Positions 1-6,291 are shown, numbered from the stretch's first letter. The stretch is 7,975 nucleotides of DNA from Thermoplasmata archaeon (GCA_013329855.1 DUJI01000291.1:1039-9013), one strand, 5' to 3'. Numbers and translations: made by a program. Notes: generated by a model from the sequence alone, not told the origin.

Positions 1-1140
1 CCCGCCGTGGTCCGCGCTGATCGCGTAGGACTGGTCGAACCCGTCCGGGGTCGTGGGGCCGTAGACATCCCAGGTGACCAGGAGAGTGTCGCCCTCGGAG
101 GCGACCTGGACGTCGTTGCTGCCCGCGAAGGGGGCCAGGCCCTGGCTGATGGGGGTCTGAGGCGTCCAGCTGGCGCCGCGGTCACTCGAACGGACGTAGA
201 AGATCTCCTGGACCCCGCTGAACGTGGTCCGGGCGTCCTCCCAGGCCACGTGGACCCGGTTCTGCGCGTCCACTGCGACGGTTGGAGCCCAGCCGCTTTG
301 GGTCGTGCCCGAGTTGAGGTTCACCGGCGCGACCCACGTACTCCCGTTGTCGCTCCAGGTGAGGTTGGCGTAGTCCCGGGACCCGAGCCGGGTATAGGCC
401 ACGTACACGCGGCCGAGGGAATCCACCGCCATGCTCGGGGGATAGACGGTGGAACCTCCGTTCGATCGCTCGGTGATGTTCATTTGCGAGGACCACGTGT
501 TCGCCTGGTCCGTGCTGTGGGAAACCGTGATGTTCCACCACGCTCCCATGTTCTGGACCCAGGCCACATACAGAGTTCCGTCCGGCGTGGCCACAATCGA
601 GGGCCACTGGTCGGATTCCTGGGCGGTGGCCGCATTGACCATCGTCGTCAGGGCCCAAGTCTTGCCCCCGTCCGTGGATCGGCTGACATACACATCCCGC
701 AGGGTCGCGCCCGTGTTCGTGTGCGTCCATGCGACGTAGATGTTCCCAGCGTGGTCCATCGCGGCCGAGGCGAACGCGGTGGGGTAGGCAAACTGATAGT
801 CGACCACGTTGGTGATCCCGTTCACTTGCACGGGGAAGCCCGCGTACAGGACGGGCGACGGGTTGGCTCCCGCGTCCTGGTACTTGTACACAAACAGGTT
901 GTTCCCGGCAGCGGTCGTGTAGAAGCGGAACACGTACAGGTGACCCTGTCCATCGTTCAGCATCGCGGCCGTGTAGTTGCTCAGGGTGCCCGTGCCGGTG
1001 ATGAATGGGTTCGGCCCCCAGGGGGCCGTGTCATGGTCCGCCTTCACGGGCGTCGACTGGGCGATCAGCCCAGCGAACGCCATGGCGAAGACGAAGGCCA
1101 CAACGGCAAGCGCTTTCAAGACCTTCGGTTCTGAGTGCAT
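1..1140 (-). CDS. Secreted BNR/Asp-box beta-propeller protein (sialidase-like fold), C-terminus cut by window edge
   Basis: The reading frame is open from ATG at 1140 to base 1, giving 380 visible residues with no stop, so the gene continues leftward. Residues 1-34 look like a signal peptide: a basic start (HSEPKVLK), a hydrophobic core (ALAVVAFVFAMAFAGLIA), then small residues around VKA. The rest repeats about every 53-57 residues a strand such as YVAW followed by an Asp-box: STDGGKTW (155-162), STDQANTW (209-216, degenerate), SDNGSTW (263-269), SSDRGASW (318-325), and a fifth starting at 375 and cut at the edge. Such repeats form the turns of beta-propeller blades in sialidases and many other exported proteins. 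I see no clear sialidase catalytic arginine motif (FRIP-like), so enzymatic function is not supported; binding or surface adhesion is equally possible. It is divergent from the ABC ATPase gene. The fold and export are fairly sure; the role is unknown. Confidence 0.88.
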   Translation of the reverse strand, partial: MHSEPKVLKALAVVAFVFAMAFAGLIAQSTPVKADHDTAPWGPNPFITGTGTLSNYTAAMLNDGQGHLYVFRFYTTAAGNNLFVYKYQDAGANPSPVLYAGFPVQVNGITNVVDYQFAYPTAFASAAMDHAGNIYVAWTHTNTGATLRDVYVSRSTDGGKTWALTTMVNAATAQESDQWPSIVATPDGTLYVAWVQNMGAWWNITVSHSTDQANTWSSQMNITERSNGGSTVYPPSMAVDSLGRVYVAYTRLGSRDYANLTWSDNGSTWVAPVNLNSGTTQSGWAPTVAVDAQNRVHVAWEDARTTFSGVQEIFYVRSSDRGASWTPQTPISQGLAPFAGSNDVQVASEGDTLLVTWDVYGPTTPDGFDQSYAISADHGG

Positions 1141-1178
1141 GTGCCCAGCTCTTCTGCCGGGCGCATCTGATTTAGCCG

Positions 1179-1186
1179 CTTAAAGC
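1179..1186 (-). promoter_or_regulatory. Putative TATA box for the BNR-protein gene
   Basis: Read on the minus strand this is GCTTTAAG, about 42 bases before the ATG at 1140. That fits archaeal TATA placement with a start site near 1156 and a short leader. It is AT-rich in a GC-rich background. No strong Shine-Dalgarno sequence follows, only a weak AGAAGAG. Assigned by eye. Confidence 0.4.
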
Positions 1187-1261
1187 TGTCGGCCATTTGT
1201 CTGCCGCACTGACAAACCCCCGCGACGGCCCGGGTTCGGGGTCCAGACCCTCCCGCGCGGG

Positions 1262-1272
1262 AAACCTTTTGG
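1262..1272 (+). promoter_or_regulatory. Putative TATA box for the ABC ATPase gene
   Basis: AAACCTTTTGG is centred about 32 bases before the ATG at 1300, the distance expected if transcription starts at or just before the start codon. There is no Shine-Dalgarno sequence between it and the ATG (GACGCCACCC), which is consistent with a leaderless mRNA. Assigned by eye; weak match to a TATA consensus. Confidence 0.35.
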
Positions 1273-1299
1273 GCGCCTTTCGCATAGCCGACGCCACCC

Positions 1300-1968
1300 A
1301 TGGCTGGCCATGTCCTCCGGGCGCAGGACCTCTGGAAGTCCTACGACGGCCGCACCGACGTCCTCCAGGGACTCGACCTCTCCGTGTCGCCCGGAGAGTC
1401 CGTCCTCGTCTGGGGCGAGAACGGCAGCGGCAAGACCACCCTGTTGTCACTCCTCGGCGCGTTGGACCGACCCGATCGAGGGAGCGTCACGGTGGGATCG
1501 CGGGAGACCACTGGCCTGAAGGAACGCGAGCTCGCAAGGATCCGCCTCCTGGACATCGGCTTCGTCTTCCAGACGCACCATCTGATCGACGATCTGACCG
1601 TCGAGGAAAATGTCGCGCTGCCCCTGCGCCTCGCGAAGCGGCCCGAGGGCGCCCGCGTGGGGGAGCTCCTCGAAGTTTTCGGCTTGACAAAACTGGCGTC
1701 CCGCAGACCGGACGAGATCTCCGTCGGGGAGTCGCAGCGCGTGGCCGTCGCCCGCGCCCTCGCGAACGGACCCAAGCTGCTCCTCGCGGACGAGCCGACG
1801 GCATCCCTGGACCCGAAGGGCACCGCGGCGGTCCTCGAAGCCCTCCGCCTCGCGCGCACGACGTTCGGGACGGCCGAGGTCGTCGCGACCCACGACGCCG
1901 AGGTCCGGGAGATCGCCACCCAGGAGTACCTGCTGGAGGAGGGGGTCCTCCGACCCCGTTCCGGATGA
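1300..1968 (+). CDS. ABC transporter ATP-binding protein, LolD/MacB-like
   Basis: A 222-residue stand-alone nucleotide-binding domain that would power a separate membrane permease on the cytoplasmic face. Motifs appear in order: Walker A GENGSGKT (39-46), Q-loop with Q91 in FVFQTHHL, signature region ISVGESQR (140-147), Walker B LLLADEP with D164 and E165, D-loop SLD, and H-loop H198 in VVATHD. The length and the FVFQTHHLIDDLTVEENV stretch match the MacB/LolD/FtsE group, which usually export lipids, lipoproteins or peptides. The signature is degenerate: the family norm is LSGGQQQR, and here the first Gly is Val and the two residues after the second Gly are Glu-Ser. No permease gene follows; the next gene is a flippase, so the partner is elsewhere or is unusual. 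ATG 1300 is chosen because the family N-terminus starts a few residues later and a TATA-like box lies at the right distance. Confidence 0.92.
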   Translation: MAGHVLRAQDLWKSYDGRTDVLQGLDLSVSPGESVLVWGENGSGKTTLLSLLGALDRPDRGSVTVGSRETTGLKERELARIRLLDIGFVFQTHHLIDDLTVEENVALPLRLAKRPEGARVGELLEVFGLTKLASRRPDEISVGESQRVAVARALANGPKLLLADEPTASLDPKGTAAVLEALRLARTTFGTAEVVATHDAEVREIATQEYLLEEGVLRPRSG

Positions 1969-1978
1969 CGGGGTCGAA

Positions 1979-1989
1979 GCTTTTATCCC
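1979..1989 (+). promoter_or_regulatory. Putative TATA box for the flippase gene
   Basis: GCTTTTATCCC lies just after the ABC ATPase stop codon and about 53 bases before the GTG at 2037. A start site near 2010 would leave a leader of about 27 bases. The core TTTTATCCC recurs upstream of the CPEC membrane protein gene at 4446-4454, which supports a shared promoter element. This suggests the flippase need not depend on read-through from the ATPase gene. Confidence 0.45.
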
Positions 1990-2036
1990 GGAGGAGCAAT
2001 TTTCAGCCGCCCGGGATGGGCCAGGACGCGTGAACC

Positions 2037-3395
2037 GTGGGGAATGGACGCAACGGCGTCAATGACCTGATCGGGAAGCTCTGGGGCGAGGCCAAGACGC
2101 CCCTGTACCGCAACGCGATCTTCCTCATGGCGAACAGCGTCGTGGGCCAGGGGCTCGCCTTCTTCTTCTGGGTCATCGTCGCGCGCGTGTACGCGGAGAC
2201 CGACGTCGGCTATGCGGTCGCCCTGTTCTCCACGGTCAATTTCGTCGCGGGGCTCGCGCTCCTCGGCCAGACGTTCGCCCTGATCCGCTATCTCCCCGAG
2301 ACGGAGGACCGGGTCGGACTGATCAACACGTCCCTCACCCTGGTGGGCCTGACGACGATCCTCCTGACGGGCGGGCTCCTCCTCGTCCTCGCCCTGCTCG
2401 GCCTCGACCTGGGCTTCGTCCTGGAGAGCCCCGTGTACCCCGTGACCATCCTGGCGGGCGCCCTCGCCTGCTCCCTCGGGCCCATCCTGGACAACGCGGC
2501 GATCGCCCTGCGCCGCTCGGACATCGCCATGTGGCGGACCGTGGCCCTGGGCCTCGTGAAGATTCCCTTGGCCGTGGCCATCGCGCTCACCCTGAGCACG
2601 ACCCTGGGCGTGGGCCGGTTCGGCGTCTTCCTGGCCCTGGTCGCGTCCCTGGTCGTCAGCGTCCTCCTGGAGGCGCTCTGGCTCTTCCCCAAGGTCCTCG
2701 CCGGATACGTGCCGCGGATCCGCACGCGCTTCGCCCGCCTCCGGCCCCTGATGCGCTTCAGCGGCGGCAACTACGCGGCCAGCGTGGTGGGCTCCGCGGG
2801 GAACGGCCTCCTCCCCCTACTCATCCTCCAGGTCTTGGGCGCCGCGGGCGCGGCGAACGCGGCCTACTTCTACGTGGCCAGCGCCGTGGCCGCCCTCCTG
2901 TCCGTTATCTCGGGCTCCGCCTTCACGTCCTTCTACGCGGAGGCCAGCTACGGCAAGGCGGACCGCCACCGGGACGAGCGGCGGGCCTTGCTCCTCACCC
3001 TGGCCCTCCTCATCCCGGGGATCGCGGTCTTCTGGATCTTCGCCCGCTTCGTGCTCCTCCTGTTCGGCGGCGCGTCCCAGTCGTACGCGGACTTCGCCAC
3101 GGACCCCCTGCGGATCCTCACCCTGGCGTCCATCCCCGCGGTGGCCAACAACCTGCTGACCACGCGCGTGCGCGTGCGTCGTCGGACGCTGCCGCTCATC
3201 GTGGGCGCCGCGATCACCTCGGGGGTCACCCTGGGCCTGGGCTACGTCCTCCTGGGTTCGTCCGGGATCACGGGCCTGTCCATCGCCTGCGTCGTGGGCG
3301 CCGCCGTGGCCACACCGTACTACTGGTTGGTCGCGCGGAAGTCGTTCGAGGCGGAACCCCTCGAGCCCGCCGAACCGGCGCCGCTCCAGCCCTGA
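2037..3395 (+). CDS. Wzx-like polysaccharide flippase, MOP superfamily
   Basis: A 452-residue integral membrane protein with about 12 predicted helices, roughly at 27-50, 57-79, 95-122, 133-152, 167-187, 195-217, 245-267, 276-297, 317-344, 358-375, 384-407 and 410-433. Length, helix count and the two six-helix halves fit the MOP superfamily (Wzx/MurJ/MATE-like), which move lipid-linked sugars across the membrane. The N-terminal stretch NAIFLMANSVVGQGLAFFF is typical of the Wzx-type branch, and a basic loop (RIRTRFARLRPLMRFSGGN, 227-245) separates the halves. The C-terminus is Pro/Glu/Ala rich. A likely role is export of glycan precursors for glycoprotein or surface polysaccharide; the substrate cannot be told. 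Start: an in-frame stop at 2031-2033 forces a start at GTG 2037 or later. The gene ends in a convergent spacer. The family is fairly sure; being part of a glycan cluster is not shown here. Confidence 0.88.
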   Translation: MGNGRNGVNDLIGKLWGEAKTPLYRNAIFLMANSVVGQGLAFFFWVIVARVYAETDVGYAVALFSTVNFVAGLALLGQTFALIRYLPETEDRVGLINTSLTLVGLTTILLTGGLLLVLALLGLDLGFVLESPVYPVTILAGALACSLGPILDNAAIALRRSDIAMWRTVALGLVKIPLAVAIALTLSTTLGVGRFGVFLALVASLVVSVLLEALWLFPKVLAGYVPRIRTRFARLRPLMRFSGGNYAASVVGSAGNGLLPLLILQVLGAAGAANAAYFYVASAVAALLSVISGSAFTSFYAEASYGKADRHRDERRALLLTLALLIPGIAVFWIFARFVLLLFGGASQSYADFATDPLRILTLASIPAVANNLLTTRVRVRRRTLPLIVGAAITSGVTLGLGYVLLGSSGITGLSIACVVGAAVATPYYWLVARKSFEAEPLEPAEPAPLQP

Positions 3396-3615
3396 TTCGC
3401 TCCGCTCATCCGCGACACGAACCGGAACGACGGCGGCTCAGACGGAGCCGGCGAGGAACGTCGACGTGACCGCGACGACCGTGGTCATGACGGACGCTTG
3501 CGGACGGGGGTGGATTGAGCGTTCCGCCCCCATGGGACCAACGTGCGTTCCGGTCGACCGAGAAGGTCGGGAACGCGACTGTGCGTCGCCTCAAACGCGC
3601 ACGCCGGTGCAGACC
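3396..3615. other. Convergent non-coding spacer with four consecutive hairpins
   Basis: This 220-base spacer lies between the stops of the flippase and the acidic membrane protein. I see no convincing gene; the frames crossing it continue antisense into the neighbour. Four stem-loops lie in a row. At 3434-3450, CGGCTC pairs with GAGCCG around a 5-base loop. At 3506-3531, GGGGGTGG pairs with CCGCCCCC (one G-U pair, 10-base loop). At 3545-3576, GCGTTCC pairs with GGAACGC, and inside a 3-base bulge CGACC pairs with GGTCG around a GAGAA loop. At 3581-3602, GTGCG pairs with CGCAC. A 10-base palindrome, ACGTCGACGT, is at 3458-3467. The spacer could be a bidirectional termination region or a structured RNA. 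Hairpins are common by chance in GC-rich DNA, so only the third is striking. Confidence 0.4.
3545..3576. repeat. Long bulged inverted repeat / stem-loop
   Basis: The outer arms 3545-3551 and 3570-3576 pair perfectly over 7 bases. The inner arms 3555-3559 and 3565-3569 pair over 5 bases around the loop GAGAA. Only a 3-base bulge (GGT) interrupts the 12 pairs. It is the strongest inverted repeat noticed in the spacer. No T-run follows on either strand, so it is not a classic intrinsic terminator. Confidence 0.55.
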
Positions 3616-4353
3616 TCACTTGGTCCGCGTCATCAGGAGGATGGACGCCGCGACGTAGGCCGCGATGCCCGCGAACGTGTAGCCCAGGCCGAGGAGGAGC
3701 GACGTGTTGAGCTCGTAATAGGACTGCAAGAACGCGTCGGAGCCGGGCAGCATGGCCGCGCTGATCCCGATGGCGCCGATCGCCGCGAGCGCGGGTCCGC
3801 CGAAGTAGTACGCGATGGCGACCCGCTTCTTGCGAAGGGCTCCGAGCTGCTTGGAGTCCATGAGGCCCGAGACGCGCTTCTCCTTTGCGACGACGGTCCT
3901 CGCGGTCTCGGGCTCCTCCGCCTCGGCGGCCTCCTCCGCGCTCTCGGCCTCCTGTTCCATCTCCTGGAGGCTCACGAGGAGCTCGTCGATGTCCCGGTCC
4001 ACGTGGTCCCCGCCCGGCGCCGGTTCGTCCTCGAGAGGGGGCGGCACCTCGTCCGGGATGGGCTCCTCGACCACGAGCGCCTCGTCCATCTCGACCTCCG
4101 CATCCGAGGCGCCTTCAAGCTTCTCGATCCGGCCATCCAGATAGCGGGTGCTCCAGAGGGCGGCGAGGAGGATGCCCACGAGGAAGACGACCCCGACCAG
4201 CAGGTAGACGGAGAACGTCCACCGCGTGATGTCCACGCTGTAGTGGTAGCCCAGCGAGATGCCCGAGTACCACGCGATGATCGCCATGAGCAGGAAGTAG
4301 ACCCCGAAGACGAGGGACAGCGTACGCGGTCGTGAGACTCGGTCGGAGGGCAT
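3616..4353 (-). CDS. Four-helix membrane protein with long acidic central domain, function unknown
   Basis: A 245-residue protein that I do not recognise as a named family. Predicted helices lie near residues 11-29, 47-67, 178-202 and 216-241. Between the pairs, residues about 79-155 are rich in Glu, Asp, Ala and Pro (for example EEPIPDEVPPPLEDEPAPGG and MEQEAESAEEAAEAEE), then a basic patch (AKEKR, LRKKR) precedes helix three. The acidic section is probably a flexible or partly helical soluble segment; the basic residues flanking it suggest that it faces the cytoplasm. It could be a scaffold or an interaction surface for a partner. The start at ATG 4353 places a strong TATA palindrome about 33 bases upstream with almost no leader, which supports it. 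It is transcribed away from the CPEC membrane protein gene and converges on the flippase gene. Coding status is secure; function is not. Confidence 0.82.
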   Translation of the reverse strand: MPSDRVSRPRTLSLVFGVYFLLMAIIAWYSGISLGYHYSVDITRWTFSVYLLVGVVFLVGILLAALWSTRYLDGRIEKLEGASDAEVEMDEALVVEEPIPDEVPPPLEDEPAPGGDHVDRDIDELLVSLQEMEQEAESAEEAAEAEEPETARTVVAKEKRVSGLMDSKQLGALRKKRVAIAYYFGGPALAAIGAIGISAAMLPGSDAFLQSYYELNTSLLLGLGYTFAGIAAYVAASILLMTRTK

Positions 4354-4378
4354 TGGACACCAGACCCTGTGTGGCCCC

Positions 4379-4393
4379 GGATATAGTATATCC
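4379..4393. promoter_or_regulatory. Palindromic TATA element in a divergent promoter
   Basis: GGATATA-G-TATATCC is a perfect palindrome around a single central base, in an otherwise GC-rich stretch. On the minus strand it sits about 33 bases before the ATG at 4353, the position expected for an archaeal TATA box with a near-leaderless transcript. Being symmetrical, it could also drive plus-strand transcription towards the gene at 4533, but that leader would be about 120 bases. It could also bind a dimeric repressor that competes with TBP. Confidence 0.6.
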
Positions 4394-4443
4394 CCTCCTT
4401 CTCGTTTTTGATACTGGTTACATCCGGGAGGCCGCCGACCCGA

Positions 4444-4454
4444 GGTTTTATCCC
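4444..4454 (+). promoter_or_regulatory. Putative TATA box for the CPEC membrane protein gene
   Basis: GGTTTTATCCC contains the same TTTTATCCC core as the box before the flippase gene (1981-1989). A start site near 4475 would give a leader of about 35-60 bases before the GTG at 4509 or ATG at 4533. The purine-rich GGAGGAGGGG at about 4479-4488 lies too far upstream of either start to be an ideal ribosome-binding site. Confidence 0.4.
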
Positions 4455-4532
4455 CGCGGCCGCGGTTCGGGAGGCCCGGAGGAGGGGACCCCGCCGCAAG
4501 GCGCGACGGTGGCGTCCCGCGAACCGAGTCCC

Positions 4533-5096
4533 ATGAAGCCGAGCGAGAGTGACTTCTTCCGGACCACGGCCAGGGAGTTCGCCGTCCTCGGGGTGGCCGG
4601 CTTGGGCGCCTACCTCTTCTTCATCCACGGCTCCCTGTACCTCCAGCCCGGGAGCACGGCACGGCCGCTCAGCCTGGAGGGCTTCCTCCTGGTCACCGCG
4701 ATCCTCTACCTGCTCCTCCGCCTGATCTTCGTCGTCGCGGGCCTCTACTATCCGCGGCCGCGTCCTCAGTACGTGGTCTGCCCGGAGTGCGGCAAGGCCC
4801 TGGAGGACGGGACGCCGGAGGTCCTGGACCGCCGCCCGCGGCTCACGGTCTCCCCGCGGCCCACGGAGAAGGAGGTCATGGCGGCCATCCTGCTCCGGAA
4901 GGCGATTGACGAGGCACGGCGATCGGCCCAGAAACCCCTCGCGGGATCGCGGGACGAGGTGGTCCGCCTCCCCGGCGACGTGGAGAACCTCCCCGTCCCC
5001 GTGGACGAGATGGACCGGATCCTCCAGAACCTGGACCGCCCCTCCGAGGGGCGGGGACCCCAGGACCGCCGGCCCAAGGGGCCCTTCGGCCCGTAG
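4533..5096 (+). CDS. Two-helix membrane protein with a CPEC knuckle, function unknown
   Basis: From ATG 4533 the product has 187 residues. Two predicted helices lie near 16-36 (FAVLGVAGLGAYLFFI) and 50-72 (FLLVTAILYLLLRLIFVVAGLYY). Right after the second helix comes YVVCPECGKALEDG (80-93), one CxxC pair resembling half of a zinc ribbon; no second CxxC follows, so metal binding would need dimerisation or may be absent. The remainder (about 95-187) is charged and Pro/Gly rich, with a helical stretch at 110-133 and a basic, proline-rich tail. An in-frame GTG at 4509 would add eight residues. The frame stays open upstream to 4332, but those codons cover the promoter region and read poorly as protein. 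The gene ends 21 bases from the stop of the convergent Nudix gene. I do not recognise the family. Confidence 0.75.
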   Translation: MKPSESDFFRTTAREFAVLGVAGLGAYLFFIHGSLYLQPGSTARPLSLEGFLLVTAILYLLLRLIFVVAGLYYPRPRPQYVVCPECGKALEDGTPEVLDRRPRLTVSPRPTEKEVMAAILLRKAIDEARRSAQKPLAGSRDEVVRLPGDVENLPVPVDEMDRILQNLDRPSEGRGPQDRRPKGPFGP

Positions 5097-5099
5097 GCC

Positions 5100-5112
5100 C
5101 GGCGCGGCGCCG
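5100..5112. terminator. Small GC palindrome between convergent stop codons
   Basis: CGGCGC-G-GCGCCG is a perfect palindrome around one base, filling most of the 21-base gap between the stops at 5096 and 5118. It might help end transcription from both sides, but it has no T-run, and such palindromes occur by chance at this base composition. Confidence 0.2.
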
Positions 5113-5117
5113 TCCCC

Positions 5118-5690
5118 TCAGCGGCTGAGCCCCACGACGACGAGGAGCTCCTCCCGGATCCGGTAGGTGAGCCCCCAGACCTCGCGGCCCCGCCACAGGA
5201 ACGCGGGCACCCGGAGCTCGCCGACCCGCGTGGGCACGACGGCCTGCCCCCCGGAGGGCGGCAACTCGGCGAGGGGGGCCCAGAAGGCCTCCTCCATCTC
5301 GGGTCCCGGCTTGGGGGCGAGCCGCCGGTCGGTTCGCGCGACGAACGGGACGACGAGCATCTCGGGCACGTTGCCCGGGGCGCGCGGCGCGAGGTGCCCC
5401 AGGACCTCCGTGACGCGGTCCACATCGAGGTTCACCTCCTCCCGGGTCTCGCGGAGCGCGGTCTCCAGGAGGGAGGGGTCCTCCGCGTGGCGGTGGCCGC
5501 CGGGGAAGGAGATCTGCCCGGACCACGGGTCGCCCTCTCGGCGGACCCGGCGGCCCAGGAGGACCTCGAGGCCGTCCCCCGCGGGCCGGAGGAGGACGAG
5601 GACCGCGGACGCGGGCTTCGCCTCGAGCTCCGCCTCGGCCAGGGGCACGGGGAGCAGCACGCTCCGCAGTTCGTCGGCGGTCGTCCGCAC
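5118..5690 (-). CDS. Nudix hydrolase, CoA-pyrophosphatase (NudL-like) type
   Basis: From GTG 5690 the product has 190 residues, usual for the family. The conserved run WSGQISFPGG (56-65) leads into the Nudix box, GG at 64-65 through ALRETREEVNL (78-88), with metal-binding and catalytic R80, E81, E84 and E85. The normal Gly of EExG is Asn. The pattern LLGRR near 44-48 followed by FPGG is that of the CoA-pyrophosphatase subgroup, which cleaves CoA and acyl-CoA to 4'-phosphopantetheine and ADP; the exact substrate is inferred. The frame also offers an ATG at 5771, which would add 27 residues and overlap the GTPase gene by 38 bases. Those residues (SRSSRSGAPSSEGRQPQ) look like shadow translation, so I prefer GTG 5690. 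It is probably the last gene of a Roadblock-GTPase-Nudix operon, 43 bases after the GTPase stop. Confidence 0.88.
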   Translation of the reverse strand: MRTTADELRSVLLPVPLAEAELEAKPASAVLVLLRPAGDGLEVLLGRRVRREGDPWSGQISFPGGHRHAEDPSLLETALRETREEVNLDVDRVTEVLGHLAPRAPGNVPEMLVVPFVARTDRRLAPKPGPEMEEAFWAPLAELPPSGGQAVVPTRVGELRVPAFLWRGREVWGLTYRIREELLVVVGLSR

Positions 5691-5733
5691 GGCGGCCGTC
5701 CCATCGCGCCGGTCCGCTTGAGGTTGACGGCCC

Positions 5734-6291
5734 TCAGAACTGGGTGCCCCAGATCTGCTGCTCCGCGACAATCGTCGCGAGGCGCGCGAACGCCGCCTCG
5801 ACGTTCTCCCCCGTCTTCGCGGAGGTCCAGAAGTAGCCGCAGCCCAGGGCGTCGCATCGCTCCGTGACCTCGGGAAGGCCGAACTCGGCCTGGCCCGCGA
5901 TGTCCGTCTTGTTCACCGCCAGGAGGGTGGGCAGGTGGCCCGCGACCTCCTCCACGCACGCGACCCAGTCGTCCAGGCCGGCCAGCGTGGAGCGGCGCGT
6001 GATGTCGACCACGGCCAGGATGCCCCGCGCGCCGTAGAAGTAGGCTTCCTTGAGGAGTTCCTGGAACCCGTGCTGGGCCATGATGTCACAGATGAGCATG
6101 TCCATCTTCGCGGTGACGTTCTCCTTGGGGAAGGGGATCTCGATCTCCTTCTTGGTCACCTTGGTCCCGAGGGTGGTCAGGTACTTGTCCTGGAACGCAT
6201 CGAGCACGTAGCGTCGGATGAGGGAGGTCTTCCCGACGCCGTTGTCCCCCACGAGGCAGATCTTCGTCTTGAGGTTCTCTCGCTCCATCAT
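5734..6291 (-). CDS. Ras-like small GTPase (archaeal, MglA/Rab-like) with altered G3 motif
   Basis: From ATG 6291 the product has 185 residues, a normal small-GTPase length. G1 is GDNGVGKTSL (15-24), with K21 and T22 holding phosphate and Mg. G2 is TTLGTKVTKKE (39-49), with T40 the likely switch I threonine. G3 is DIMAQHGF (69-76). G4 is NKTD (127-130) and G5 is TSAK (156-159). G3 normally reads DxxGQ; here the Gly is Ala72 (codon GCC), while Gln73, matching Ras Gln61, is kept. The C-terminus ends QIWGTQF with no lipidation cysteine. Start: GAGGAG lies 4 bases before the tandem ATG-ATG at 6291/6288, so either ATG may be used; the longer open frame upstream of these covers the Roadblock gene in another frame. 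It follows the Roadblock gene by 53 bases. It is very probably the switch partner of that protein. The cellular role is unknown; polarity, motility or trafficking roles of MglA and Rabs are analogies only. Confidence 0.93.
   Translation of the reverse strand: MMERENLKTKICLVGDNGVGKTSLIRRYVLDAFQDKYLTTLGTKVTKKEIEIPFPKENVTAKMDMLICDIMAQHGFQELLKEAYFYGARGILAVVDITRRSTLAGLDDWVACVEEVAGHLPTLLAVNKTDIAGQAEFGLPEVTERCDALGCGYFWTSAKTGENVEAAFARLATIVAEQQIWGTQF

Noticed and set aside
7..1134. Long plus-strand open frame opposite the BNR gene
   Set aside because: The antisense frame encodes a signal peptide and regular Asp-boxes, whereas this frame gives low-complexity Gly/Arg/Val/His sequence with no recognisable domain.
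1197..2033. Plus-strand frame of 278 codons overlapping the ABC ATPase
   Set aside because: The translation is Arg/Pro/Gly-rich shadow sequence; the overlapping frame at 1300-1968 carries all ABC motifs.
2016..2033. Five-codon mini-ORF (M-G-Q-D-A-stop) ending just before the flippase GTG
   Set aside because: It could be a leader peptide affecting flippase translation, but an open frame this short is expected by chance and it has no ribosome-binding site.
2531..3469. Plus-strand frame of 312 codons inside the flippase
   Set aside because: It is Pro/Arg/Gly-rich shadow; the flippase frame has 12 coherent hydrophobic helices.
3396..3615. A tRNA or 5S-like RNA in the convergent spacer
   Set aside because: No cloverleaf, no T-arm GTTCRANNC at the right spacing and no CCA-like end could be found; only separate hairpins are present.
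3466..4335. Plus-strand frame of 289 codons through the spacer and opposite the acidic membrane protein
   Set aside because: It mirrors the acidic membrane protein gene, which has helices and a well-placed promoter on the other strand.
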